A stretch of DNA of 63,693 bases, taken from a bacterium (GTDB lineage: Bacteria > SZUA-79 > Acidulodesulfobacterales > Acidulodesulfobacteraceae). Location of the stretch: NCBI GenBank assembly GCA_021813525.1, contig JAKAKK010000079.1, forward strand, positions 1 through 63,693. The letters run 5' to 3'. The notes beneath the pieces were generated by a model. It was not told where the DNA came from and ran no database searches. It was given only the letters and a program-made list of their open reading frames with translations. Position 1 is the first letter of the stretch. Every line of letters starts with the position of its first letter. This document shows, in pieces, positions 51,558 through 58,558 of the stretch. A program made the translations under genes and the position numbers.

Positions 51558-52253
51558 ATGGATAACTGGAAATTAGGCGAAGGAGAGGAAGAGCTTTTCA
51601 ATGAAAAAAACGAAACAGGGAAAGGCTTTTCAATAGGAAAAATAGACAAGGAAGATTTATCCGACTTTATTTTTGAAGAAAAAAAACCGGATAAACCGGA
51701 AAGAAAAATTCCGCCCAAAAAAGAAAGTAAAATAGACGGCGAAGAAAGAAATGCTTACGGCAATAAAAAAAGCGGGCTTAAAAAAATATTTTATCTGATT
51801 TTGGGAGCGGCCGCGCTACTGTCGGCATATTATTTATTTAAAACGCTGTTTCCCGGCAACGGTACGAATATAAAACTATTCGAGTTAAAAACCGTCGTTT
51901 ACAAATCTAAGGCATTGCCTGAAAACAATCTGCTTATTACTGGTTATTTAGTAAATAAAAACAAATTTCCGGTAAGTTACGTCAGGCTGACGTGCAAACT
52001 TTACAGCACAAAAAACATCGTTCTTTTATCCAAACGAGTATATGCCGGAAATTTTATAAGCCTCGAAAAGCTTAAAAAGATGTCCAATGTTGCGATAGAT
52101 ATGGCGCTTGACAATAAAGACGGGAAAAATATGTCGAACGTGGAAATTTTACCGAATCATCCGATAAAATTCATGGCGGTTTTTTTCGATATAAATCCGA
52201 ACTCGAAAAATTATTCGGTTTCAATCAGCCATTTTTACAGGATAAAAAAATAA
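51558..52253 (+). CDS. Membrane-anchored DUF3426-like protein
   Basis: A 231-residue protein. The first ~75 residues are highly charged (ends PPKKESKIDGEER), then one TM helix around residues 76-95 (IFYLILGAAALLSAYYLF) anchors a C-terminal domain with YLVNKNKFPVSYVRLTCKLY, VYAGNFISLEKLKKM and HPIKFMAVFFDI. That order (charged N-terminus, helix, beta domain of N-K-P-SY-RL type) fits DUF3426 proteins, whose role is unknown and where the N-terminus often carries a zinc ribbon, absent here. It converges on tatA with 16 bases between the stops. Confidence 0.75.
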   Translation: MDNWKLGEGEEELFNEKNETGKGFSIGKIDKEDLSDFIFEEKKPDKPERKIPPKKESKIDGEERNAYGNKKSGLKKIFYLILGAAALLSAYYLFKTLFPGNGTNIKLFELKTVVYKSKALPENNLLITGYLVNKNKFPVSYVRLTCKLYSTKNIVLLSKRVYAGNFISLEKLKKMSNVAIDMALDNKDGKNMSNVEILPNHPIKFMAVFFDINPNSKNYSVSISHFYRIKK

Positions 52254-52269
52254 TCCGAACCTTTTTGTT

Positions 52270-52560
52270 TTACTTTTTAGCAGTTTTAACGGTTTTTGAG
52301 CCTGCCCGTTTTGTTTTTTTTGAAGATGCCTGAGTCGAAGTTGTCCTTGTGAGCTGTCTTTTTTTAGGTTTTGCGGGCGTTTCGTCGTCCTCTGAATCTT
52401 CGGGCGTAACGTCTATTTCGTCTTTTCCGGAAACGCTGTTTTTAAAGTTTTTTAGGGCTTTTCCCAATCCGCTGCCTATTTCGGGAAGCTTGCCCGCTCC
52501 GAATATCAGAAAAACGACTATAAGTATTACTATTATCGTTATCGGCGACCATCCAAACAT
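52270..52560 (-). CDS. tatA: Sec-independent translocase subunit TatA
   Basis: Twin-arginine translocase pore component. One short TM helix at residues 5-22 ([20 protein letters not shown]), then the amphipathic helix [20 protein letters not shown] with the conserved FG and LP residues. The C-terminal 45 residues are an acidic-then-lysine-rich tail longer than usual ([20 protein letters not shown]), probably disordered. A GGAGGTGAG site precedes the ATG. TatC is not in this window. Tat exports folded, often Fe-S or molybdenum, enzymes. Confidence 0.94.
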   Translation of the reverse strand: MFGWSPITIIVILIVVFLIFGAGKLPEIGSGLGKALKNFKNSVSGKDEIDVTPEDSEDDETPAKPKKRQLTRTTSTQASSKKTKRAGSKTVKTAKK

Positions 52561-52608
52561 ATTTTACTCACCTCCGTGATTAACTTAGTTCCTTAGCCGG
52601 TGCTGTCT

Positions 52609-52790
52609 TTCGTTTCATAACTGGCGGAGAGAGAGGGAGGAACTTTTCAAAGAAAAGTTTTAAACCGTACGAACTTCCTCTTGCGCGCTCCGCTTTCGCT
52701 TCGCGCTATCGAGGGTTCGACTCCGTCCCTATTCTGCCTTAACTAAATAATTTATCAAATTCGTTTCATAACTGGCGGAGAGAGAGGGAG
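52609..52790. repeat. 31-bp direct repeat of the tRNA-Ser 3' end plus inverted T-arm copy
   Basis: A 31-base sequence (52609-52639) is repeated exactly at 52760-52790; the second copy is the 3' end of tRNA-Ser plus its downstream flank. Between them lie a short hairpin (AACTTTTC-AAA-GAAAAGTT, 52641-52659), a G/C-rich segment, and an 18-base exact inverted copy (52706-52723) of the tRNA T-arm region (52788-52805). This structure is the footprint of a recombination or of a small inserted element at the tRNA. Confidence 0.8.
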
Positions 52791-52862
52791 TCGAACCCTC
52801 GATAGACTTGCATCTATACATGATTTCCAATCATGCTCCTTCGGCCTCTCGGACATCTCTCC
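52773..52862 (-). tRNA. tRNA-Ser (GGA)
   Basis: Reverse strand cloverleaf: acceptor GGAGAGA/TCTCTCC, anticodon stem CATGATT-GGA-AATCATG with anticodon GGA, long class II variable arm (TATAGATGCAAGTCTAT) and T-arm GAGGG TTCGACT CCCTC. Discriminator G and encoded CCA. 90 bases. Its last 18 bases recur 151 bases further along. Confidence 0.96.
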
Positions 52863-52978
52863 TGAAAAACTATCGCTTACTTAATATAATTTATCATTAT
52901 TTCAAAATATATTCAAAGGTTATTTTTAGAAATTTTAAAAAATAATTTTAAAAAATGAAATTTTTATATTGACAAAAA

Positions 52979-53008
52979 TAAATATATTTTGATAAAATAT
53001 ATTCAGTA
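52979..53008 (+). promoter_or_regulatory. Promoter for the rfaE2 leader
   Basis: TTGACA (52979-52984) and TAAAAT (53003-53008) separated by 18 bases in an A/T-rich region. The predicted start near 53015 is just ahead of a strong hairpin and about 60 bases from the rfaE2 ATG. Confidence 0.5.
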
Positions 53009-53025
53009 ATTCTTTTCTCCATTTT

Positions 53026-53056
53026 CCCCCTGATATATGCCGAATATATCAGGGGG
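53026..53056 (+). promoter_or_regulatory. 13-bp hairpin in the rfaE2 leader
   Basis: Arms CCCCCTGATATAT and ATATATCAGGGGG are exact complements around GCCGA. The hairpin lies in the predicted leader 20 bases before the rfaE2 start and is followed by TTTCC, not a full T-run. It could be an attenuator-like structure, a stabilising 5' element or a short transcript's end. No known leader motif is recognised. Confidence 0.55.
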
Positions 53057-53076
53057 TTTCCAATTTATCTTTTTTT

Positions 53077-53562
53077 ATGAAAAATGAAAGAATAATCGAA
53101 TCGAAAAATATAAAAAAAGAGCTGTCCAAGCTTAAAAAAAAATCCAAAAAAATCGTATTCACAAACGGCTGTTTCGATATTATACATGCGGGACATATAA
53201 GTTATTTAAACGAAGCAAAAGCTCTCGGCGACATACTTATAGTAGGATTAAACAGCGACGAATCGGTCAGACGTTTGAAGGGAGCTGACAGACCGGTGGT
53301 AAACGAACGGGACAGGGCATACGTCCTTGCAAATCTTAAACCGGTGGATTATGTCGTTATGTTCGACGAAGATACCCCTTATGAACTCATAAAAAAAATT
53401 AAGCCGGACGTTCTTGTAAAAGGCGCCGATTATAAGGGAAAAAGCATAGCCGGCAGCGATATAGTAGAGTCGTCCGGAGGAGAAACGGTTTTAATAAATT
53501 TTATCGAAGGGAAATCCACAAGCGAAATAATAAAGAAAATAAAATCCAAATCAGATATATAA
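53077..53562 (+). CDS. rfaE2: D-glycero-beta-D-manno-heptose 1-phosphate adenylyltransferase
   Basis: Activates heptose-1-P to ADP-heptose for the LPS inner core; the single-domain RfaE2 form (the adenylyltransferase part of HldE). Cytidylyltransferase-fold motif [17 protein letters not shown] with the HAGH catalytic signature, then [13 protein letters not shown] and [14 protein letters not shown], and [13 protein letters not shown] near the end. Length 161 is normal. The partner kinase RfaE1 is not in this window. Evidence for a diderm with heptose-containing LPS. Confidence 0.94.
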   Translation: MKNERIIESKNIKKELSKLKKKSKKIVFTNGCFDIIHAGHISYLNEAKALGDILIVGLNSDESVRRLKGADRPVVNERDRAYVLANLKPVDYVVMFDEDTPYELIKKIKPDVLVKGADYKGKSIAGSDIVESSGGETVLINFIEGKSTSEIIKKIKSKSDI

Positions 53563-53626
53563 TATAATTTCGTATAATTAAAATATATTCACATTAGAAA
53601 AACTGCAAAATAAGTCGAAACGAGCT

Positions 53627-54436
53627 ATGAAAGATTATTATTCAATACTGGGCATAGACGAAAATGCAGGAGAATCTTTAATTAAAAGCAGTTATAGAAA
53701 ACTCGCCGCAGTATATCATCCCGACAAAGCGGATAAAAATCCGGAAAACCAAGATAAATTCATAGATATAAACGAAGCGTATAAAACGCTTTCGGATACC
53801 GTTCTTAGAAGCGCGTACGACAGAGAACTCAAAGAATACAGGGCTTTTAAAAACGCCCGGCCGGAAAATAATATAACCCCTTACAGAACAAGGCTCAGGG
53901 ACGGAGCAAACGTAAATATAATTATAGATTTTACCCGCGATATAGAACAAAGGTTTCAAAAAAATAAAAATTTTAAAGAAGATTTAGAAAAACCGGAAAA
54001 TTTTATAGAAAAAATAATCGACGTCGAGCGCTATATAAAATGTCCATCCTGCAACGGAGAAGGCAAGGAGAAAGGTACGGTAAGCATGACTTGTTCCGAA
54101 TGCCGCGGCACCGGGAATATTAAAAACAAAAATTCCGGCGTAATAGAGTCATGCAGAAATTGCGGCGGATACGGCGATATATTTTTATATAAATGTAAGG
54201 CTTGCAACGGCATGGCGAGGATAAAAACTTCCGAGCGAACCATATTAAATTTTAGATTAAACGAACTTTTGTACGGCATGAGAAATATAACATTCGAAGA
54301 TAAAGGCGATGCCGGGGTTTTCGGAGGTAAAAACGGAAATCTCAATGTTGCAGTTAAAATAGACGGGGATGTTTTGAGTAAAGCTAGTAACGGCGGAAAA
54401 GGGTTTCTCGATAAACTTTTATTTTTTAGAAAATAA
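53627..54436 (+). CDS. DnaJ-like cochaperone, shortened
   Basis: J-domain at residues 1-65 with the HPD motif (VYHPDKADKNPE), and at ~138-200 a DnaJ zinc-finger region with four CxxCxGxG-type motifs (CPSCNGEG, CSECRGTG, CRNCGGYG, CKACNGMA). Only one short substrate-binding-like domain follows, ending after IDGDVLSKASNGGKGF and a charged tail; canonical DnaJ has ~375 residues, here 269. No G/F region. It should stimulate a DnaK ATPase, but the substrate is unknown. Confidence 0.88.
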   Translation: MKDYYSILGIDENAGESLIKSSYRKLAAVYHPDKADKNPENQDKFIDINEAYKTLSDTVLRSAYDRELKEYRAFKNARPENNITPYRTRLRDGANVNIIIDFTRDIEQRFQKNKNFKEDLEKPENFIEKIIDVERYIKCPSCNGEGKEKGTVSMTCSECRGTGNIKNKNSGVIESCRNCGGYGDIFLYKCKACNGMARIKTSERTILNFRLNELLYGMRNITFEDKGDAGVFGGKNGNLNVAVKIDGDVLSKASNGGKGFLDKLLFFRK

Positions 54437-54478
54437 ACCGGCGCCGGTAATTTAATATAATATTTAATAAAATATTCC

Positions 54479-54507
54479 TTGATAATTAAAAATATTTTTT
54501 ATAAAAT
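54479..54507 (+). promoter_or_regulatory. Promoter for the PAS-GGDEF gene
   Basis: TTGATA (54479-54484), 17-base spacer, TAAAAT (54502-54507). It lies in a 160-base AT-rich gap, about 90 bases before the TTG start at 54598. A 12-bp palindrome ACCGGCGCCGGT (54437-54448) directly follows the DnaJ-like stop. Confidence 0.4.
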
Positions 54508-54597
54508 CGAAATAATCTATTATTTTTAAATAAATTATAATATTCATTAATATACTGGATAATTTAAAAGGAATCTTTTTTTTCCGGGGAGAAAATA

Positions 54598-55575
54598 TTG
54601 GTTGCCGCAGAATTCAACGATTTAGAACATGATTTGTTAGAAAATATAGAAATTAAAAATTTGCTTAATTCTTTGGATGAAGGAGCATTTGTTATAGATA
54701 AAGCGGATAACCTGGTTTTTTATAACAATACCGCTCCGCTTATTCTAAAAACCGATATGGAAGAATTTTTAAATAAAAATATAAGGCTTATCCATTATTT
54801 TGAAAATCTGTTTCAAGAACAGGTAATACCGACACACATAAAAGACCTTGCATCCGGTTACAAGATATCCAATATTTGTAAAATCGACGGGAGCAGCCAC
54901 TATTTCGAAAACGAAAAAATAGAACTTTACGGCGGTTCAGGCGAGATTAAAGGAACTTTATATTTAGTAAGAGATATAACCAAAGAAATACGGCTTGAAT
55001 TATCTTTATCCAACGAAATTAAATTAGACAGCCTTTCAGGACTTTACAACTCGAGATTTTTTTACGAAGAAATTGAAAAAGAGGTATCGAGGTGTTCAAG
55101 ATACGGATACGATTTATCGATTCTTTTTATCGACATTAATAATTTTAAATTTTTTAACGACGCACTAGGGCATAAAGCAGGCGACGAAGTAATAAGGCTT
55201 ACAGGAGAATCCCTCAAGAACGCCGTAAGAAAAAACGTAGATTCGGCATATAGATACGGCGGAGACGAATTTACCGTAATACTGCCGAATACTCCTGCAA
55301 AAAGGTCAACTATAGTAGCAAATAGAATTTTATCTAATTTTCAAAATGCGTTTAAAGAAAAATTAAAAACTCTTATATCCGACGGAGCACATGATTTAAA
55401 TTTCGATAATTTTATCTTAGACGGCGGCAAATCTAAAAAAATAGGATTATCTATAGGCGTAGCTGGATATCAAATAGGCAAGCCGGCGGACGTACTCGTT
55501 AAAGAGGCTGATATTGCTATGTACAAAGCAAAAAAAGATGAGGAAGTCCAGATTTGCATCTATGAAGAAGATTGA
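54598..55575 (+). CDS. PAS-GGDEF diguanylate cyclase
   Basis: Makes c-di-GMP. An N-terminal PAS-type sensor (about residues 15-135) with NSLDEGAFVIDKADNLVFYN and SGEIKGTLYLVRDITKEI leads to a GGDEF domain with the intact catalytic motif RYGGDEFTVILP, preceded by LSGLYNSRFFYEEIEKEVSR and LFIDINNFKFFNDALGHKAGD. The product-inhibition I-site expected 5 residues ahead reads KNVD instead of RxxD, so allosteric feedback may be weak. TTG start; GGGGAGA precedes it. No EAL domain is fused. Confidence 0.92.
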   Translation: MVAAEFNDLEHDLLENIEIKNLLNSLDEGAFVIDKADNLVFYNNTAPLILKTDMEEFLNKNIRLIHYFENLFQEQVIPTHIKDLASGYKISNICKIDGSSHYFENEKIELYGGSGEIKGTLYLVRDITKEIRLELSLSNEIKLDSLSGLYNSRFFYEEIEKEVSRCSRYGYDLSILFIDINNFKFFNDALGHKAGDEVIRLTGESLKNAVRKNVDSAYRYGGDEFTVILPNTPAKRSTIVANRILSNFQNAFKEKLKTLISDGAHDLNFDNFILDGGKSKKIGLSIGVAGYQIGKPADVLVKEADIAMYKAKKDEEVQICIYEED

Positions 55576-55609
55576 TTACCTGCCTAAAACAAACCCGAAG
55601 CGGTTCTAA

Positions 55610-56668
55610 TTATACCGATGCTGCACAGGCCGTTATTGCGGCGTAAAAAATAATGATAAGTATCGACGCCAGTTCCATAATAGTAACCGCATCTATAATG
55701 TTTCTTATATCGACAAACCCGTAGTTTTCAAATCCGATAACCGGCCTTTTGCTTTCGACTCCGCCGTAATAATTAACTCCGCCCAACTTTATTTTCAGCG
55801 CGCCTGCCGTTATCGACTCAAGCTGTCCGCCGTTAGGACTAGGATGGCTTTTTCTGAATTTTATAAAAGATAATACGGCGTCTTTTATATTATATGCCTT
55901 TTTCGACTTATTGAAAGCAATGCTTAAAATAAATACGGATAACAGCATAAAGAAAGCCGTTATCCTAAAAGGAATAAAATTTAAAACATCGTCTAATCTG
56001 GCTGAAAATTTACCGAATTTTTCATATTTTTTGTTTTTATATCCTATTAATGAGTCCAAAAGATTTGCGGTTTTATATATTGCGGCAAATAAAACCCCCG
56101 AAAAGACAACAGGCGAAACCTGTATATGTTTCTGCGCATAATACTGCAATATTAATACGGATATTATTCCGGCGGTAAAATAAAAAACTACTGAGCCTAT
56201 GCCGTCGCCGGTATTTTCGGAAACGGATTCGACGACGGCTCTGGAAATTTCGGACGAATTAAGGTTTTCGCCGTCTCTGCCGGCAAGCGACCGCAGATTT
56301 TTTCCGGCGGATTTTATGCCGCCGTTTTTGAGCAGGTTATATATTTTCAGGCTTTCATGCCTTAATCCCCCCGCGGAAAGAAAAGAAGCGAGGATATATA
56401 CGGAAAAAACATAAAAGAGCAGGGGAGAAATATTAATAAATAAGAAACTTACGACCGAAAAAATTACCGATATCGTAAAAACGGTAAATATATTATAAAG
56501 AATGCCGGATATAAATTTATTAGAAAAAGAATAAAAAGGTTTCTCCAAATATACCGCAATTCTTCCCATTATATTCAAAGGATGGAATTTATATTTGAAC
56601 GAACCCGTATAAAATTCTATTATAAAAGCCGAAGGAAACAGCATAAGGATAAGATAAGCGGAAGGCAT
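55610..56668 (-). CDS. cbiB: Adenosylcobinamide-phosphate synthase CbiB
   Basis: Attaches aminopropanol-phosphate to adenosylcobyric acid, late cobalamin step. Polytopic membrane protein (352 residues, about eight helices) with KFHPLNIMGRIAVYLEKPF, the central AVVESVSENTGDGIG, LLDSLIGYKNKKYEKFG and C-terminal KSHPSPNGGQLESITAGALK that are CbiB landmarks. The gene is 47 kb away from the corrin-ring block, on the other strand, so cobalamin genes are split. It is coupled to the small upstream gene at a distance of 1 base. Confidence 0.93.
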   Translation of the reverse strand: MPSAYLILMLFPSAFIIEFYTGSFKYKFHPLNIMGRIAVYLEKPFYSFSNKFISGILYNIFTVFTISVIFSVVSFLFINISPLLFYVFSVYILASFLSAGGLRHESLKIYNLLKNGGIKSAGKNLRSLAGRDGENLNSSEISRAVVESVSENTGDGIGSVVFYFTAGIISVLILQYYAQKHIQVSPVVFSGVLFAAIYKTANLLDSLIGYKNKKYEKFGKFSARLDDVLNFIPFRITAFFMLLSVFILSIAFNKSKKAYNIKDAVLSFIKFRKSHPSPNGGQLESITAGALKIKLGGVNYYGGVESKRPVIGFENYGFVDIRNIIDAVTIMELASILIIIFYAAITACAASV

Positions 56669-56669
56669 T

Positions 56670-57056
56670 TTAATTTTTATAGCTTTCGGGTATGGCGCAC
56701 GAGTCTCCCGCCATCAGTTCCATAAACACATCGTTGCAGTATAAAGAAAGTGCGTCGAGTTTTTCCGAAAGCATATTTGCGGAAGAAGGCAAAGCCTCCG
56801 TATTTAATGTATTTAATTCGGCAAGTTCCCGCTTTAATTCATCGTCGAGGCCTTCCGATATTTTATAGATATCGATGGACTTGCCTTTTTTAAACGAATT
56901 TGACATTTCGTCAAATATCATACCTATATAAGATACCGAACTTGAGCATTCGTTCTTTTTGCCTGAATTTAAAGCATCGGTTTTAATCTTGGTTATGAAG
57001 TTCTTTAAATTATTAAATATTTCTTCTATTTTTAACCGTTTTTCATTCTCGTTCAT
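56670..57056 (-). CDS. Small helical protein, unknown, coupled to cbiB
   Basis: A 128-residue, highly charged, helical protein beginning NENEKRLKIEEIFNNLKNFI. No membrane segment and no known motif. It has three cysteines (ECSSSVS, YCNDV and DSCAIPE). Separation from cbiB is 1 base on the same strand, so the two share a transcript. FliS- or chaperone-like architecture is possible but not shown. A 15-bp-arm palindrome stands in front of it. Confidence 0.65.
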   Translation of the reverse strand: MNENEKRLKIEEIFNNLKNFITKIKTDALNSGKKNECSSSVSYIGMIFDEMSNSFKKGKSIDIYKISEGLDDELKRELAELNTLNTEALPSSANMLSEKLDALSLYCNDVFMELMAGDSCAIPESYKN

Positions 57057-57080
57057 TTTATTTATTTGAATCCAGTTGCT

Positions 57081-57112
57081 GTTATATTATATAATTGATT
57101 ATATAATATAAC
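57081..57112. repeat. 32-bp palindrome between divergent genes
   Basis: Fifteen-base arms GTTATATTATATAAT and ATTATATAATATAAC around TG. It lies in the 100-base gap between the minus-strand cbiB operon and the plus-strand antiporter, so it could be a shared operator for both promoters. Arms are exact; the AT-richness tempers the significance. Confidence 0.6.
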
Positions 57113-57156
57113 CCGCGTTCCTTGCAAATTAAATTAATTAATAAAATTTCCGCCTT

Positions 57157-58401
57157 ATGTCTCCGTCTATTGCGATAGGTATTTTCGGCATAATAATAAT
57201 ACTTGGTTTTTTCGGGGAAATACTTTTCCAATATACCAAAATTCCTTCCGTTTTATTTTTAATGGTCGCGGGTCTTTTGCTGGGTCCTATATATCATGTT
57301 TTCAATCAATCGGTCTTTTTATCGTTCGCTCCGTATTTAAGCACTTTAGTGCTTATTTTAATTATGTTCCAGGGCGGACTCGAACTAAATTTTATTACGG
57401 TATTCAAATCGTCTTATGTTTCGATGGTGCTTATTTTTACAGGATTATTCCTTTCGACGGTTCTCGTAGGCGCAGTATTTTACATAACAGGCGGAGCAGG
57501 GTTTATTCAATCGCTCATGCTGGGCGCTATCGTATCCTGCTCCAGTTCAACGGTAATTATACCGCTTTTGCCGAATATCGACGCAAGCGAAAAAAATAAA
57601 ACTATAATAACTATAGAATCTACGTTCAACGATGCGTTTGCAATAATACTTCTGATTATATTAATAAATATTGCGAAACATACTGCTTCCTCCGCAGAGC
57701 CCTTAAATATAAATTACGGCAAAATAGCCCTTCAAACCGCTTATTCCTTTGGAATATCCGGGGTTATAGCCGCCGCATTCGGAATTATATGGTATATGGC
57801 GCTTAAGCCGCTCGTAAAAACAAAATTTGCCTATTCTATTACCTTTGCGGTTATGCTCCTTATTGTTTTAATTATGCATTACGTCCACGGAAACGGAGCT
57901 ATAGCCATACTTGTATTTGGAATAATTATGGGCAACGAAAATTTATTAAATAAGCTTAGAATTAACTTTTTTAATATGAGTATTGAAAATTCGGTTATAA
58001 AACAGTTTAATCATGAGTTTTCGTTTATCATAAGAACATTATTTTTTGTTTTTTTAGGAGTAGTGGTCGAGCTGTCGAATTTAGACTGGGAATTCTTCGA
58101 CAGATTCTTTATTATAATTGCTTTAATCGTTTTATCGCGGTATATTGCCGTATGGATAGCCTTTAAATTAGAAAATATAAGAAAACAGGAGCAGATAGAT
58201 GCCGCCGTACCGAAAAAAGAACGTTTTTTTATGCTTTCTATGATTGGAAGGGCGCTTGCAACCGCTATTATGGCATATATGCCTTTAAACAACGGAATTC
58301 AAGGCACCGCTAAATTTCCGGAATATGCTTTTCTGGTAATTATAGCTACGAATGTTTTGCTTGCCGCCGGAGTTTTTATTTACGGGAATAAATATAAATA
58401 A
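57157..58401 (+). CDS. Cation:proton antiporter (CPA family)
   Basis: Membrane transporter of 414 residues with about 12 helices. Conserved stretches: VLFLMVAGLLLGPIYHVF, LILIMFQGGLELNF, LMLGAIVSCSSSTVIIPLLP, ESTFNDAFAIILLI (the ND pair expected to bind cation/proton) and IGRALATAIMAYMP. No TrkA-N/C domain follows, so it is not regulated like KefB. It probably exchanges Na+ or K+ for H+. Divergent from cbiB; the palindrome between them may regulate both. Ion specificity cannot be told. Confidence 0.9.
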   Translation: MSPSIAIGIFGIIIILGFFGEILFQYTKIPSVLFLMVAGLLLGPIYHVFNQSVFLSFAPYLSTLVLILIMFQGGLELNFITVFKSSYVSMVLIFTGLFLSTVLVGAVFYITGGAGFIQSLMLGAIVSCSSSTVIIPLLPNIDASEKNKTIITIESTFNDAFAIILLIILINIAKHTASSAEPLNINYGKIALQTAYSFGISGVIAAAFGIIWYMALKPLVKTKFAYSITFAVMLLIVLIMHYVHGNGAIAILVFGIIMGNENLLNKLRINFFNMSIENSVIKQFNHEFSFIIRTLFFVFLGVVVELSNLDWEFFDRFFIIIALIVLSRYIAVWIAFKLENIRKQEQIDAAVPKKERFFMLSMIGRALATAIMAYMPLNNGIQGTAKFPEYAFLVIIATNVLLAAGVFIYGNKYK

Positions 58402-58473
58402 ATAGATTTTTATATTGCAGTTTACATAATGTTCCTTATGGGACATTATAATTAAATTATAAAGCGGCTACGG

Positions 58474-58523
58474 CGTCATTGCATTGCTGCGCTCGCAATT
58501 ACTGAAGTTACGTTGCAATGACG
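58474..58523. repeat. Intergenic inverted repeat of the GTCATTGC type
   Basis: Outer arms CGTCATTGCA (58474-58483) and TGCAATGACG (58514-58523), with an inner hairpin ATTGC...GCAAT (58483-58487 and 58495-58499). It sits in the 157-base gap between convergent genes. The wording matches dispersed intergenic repeats common in bacteria with CGTCATTGCGAGCG cores. It may also help terminate both transcripts. Nothing else is seen in this gap. Confidence 0.55.
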
Positions 58524-58558
58524 ATATAATGGAATGTTTTAAAATCGAAATTTTGGGA

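Noticed and set aside
52641-52659. AACTTTTC-AAA-GAAAAGTT hairpin as a terminator of tatA or tRNA-Ser
   Set aside because: It lies between the duplicated repeats with only a short T-run and no gene ends close to it on either strand; it is better seen as part of the rearranged tRNA flank.
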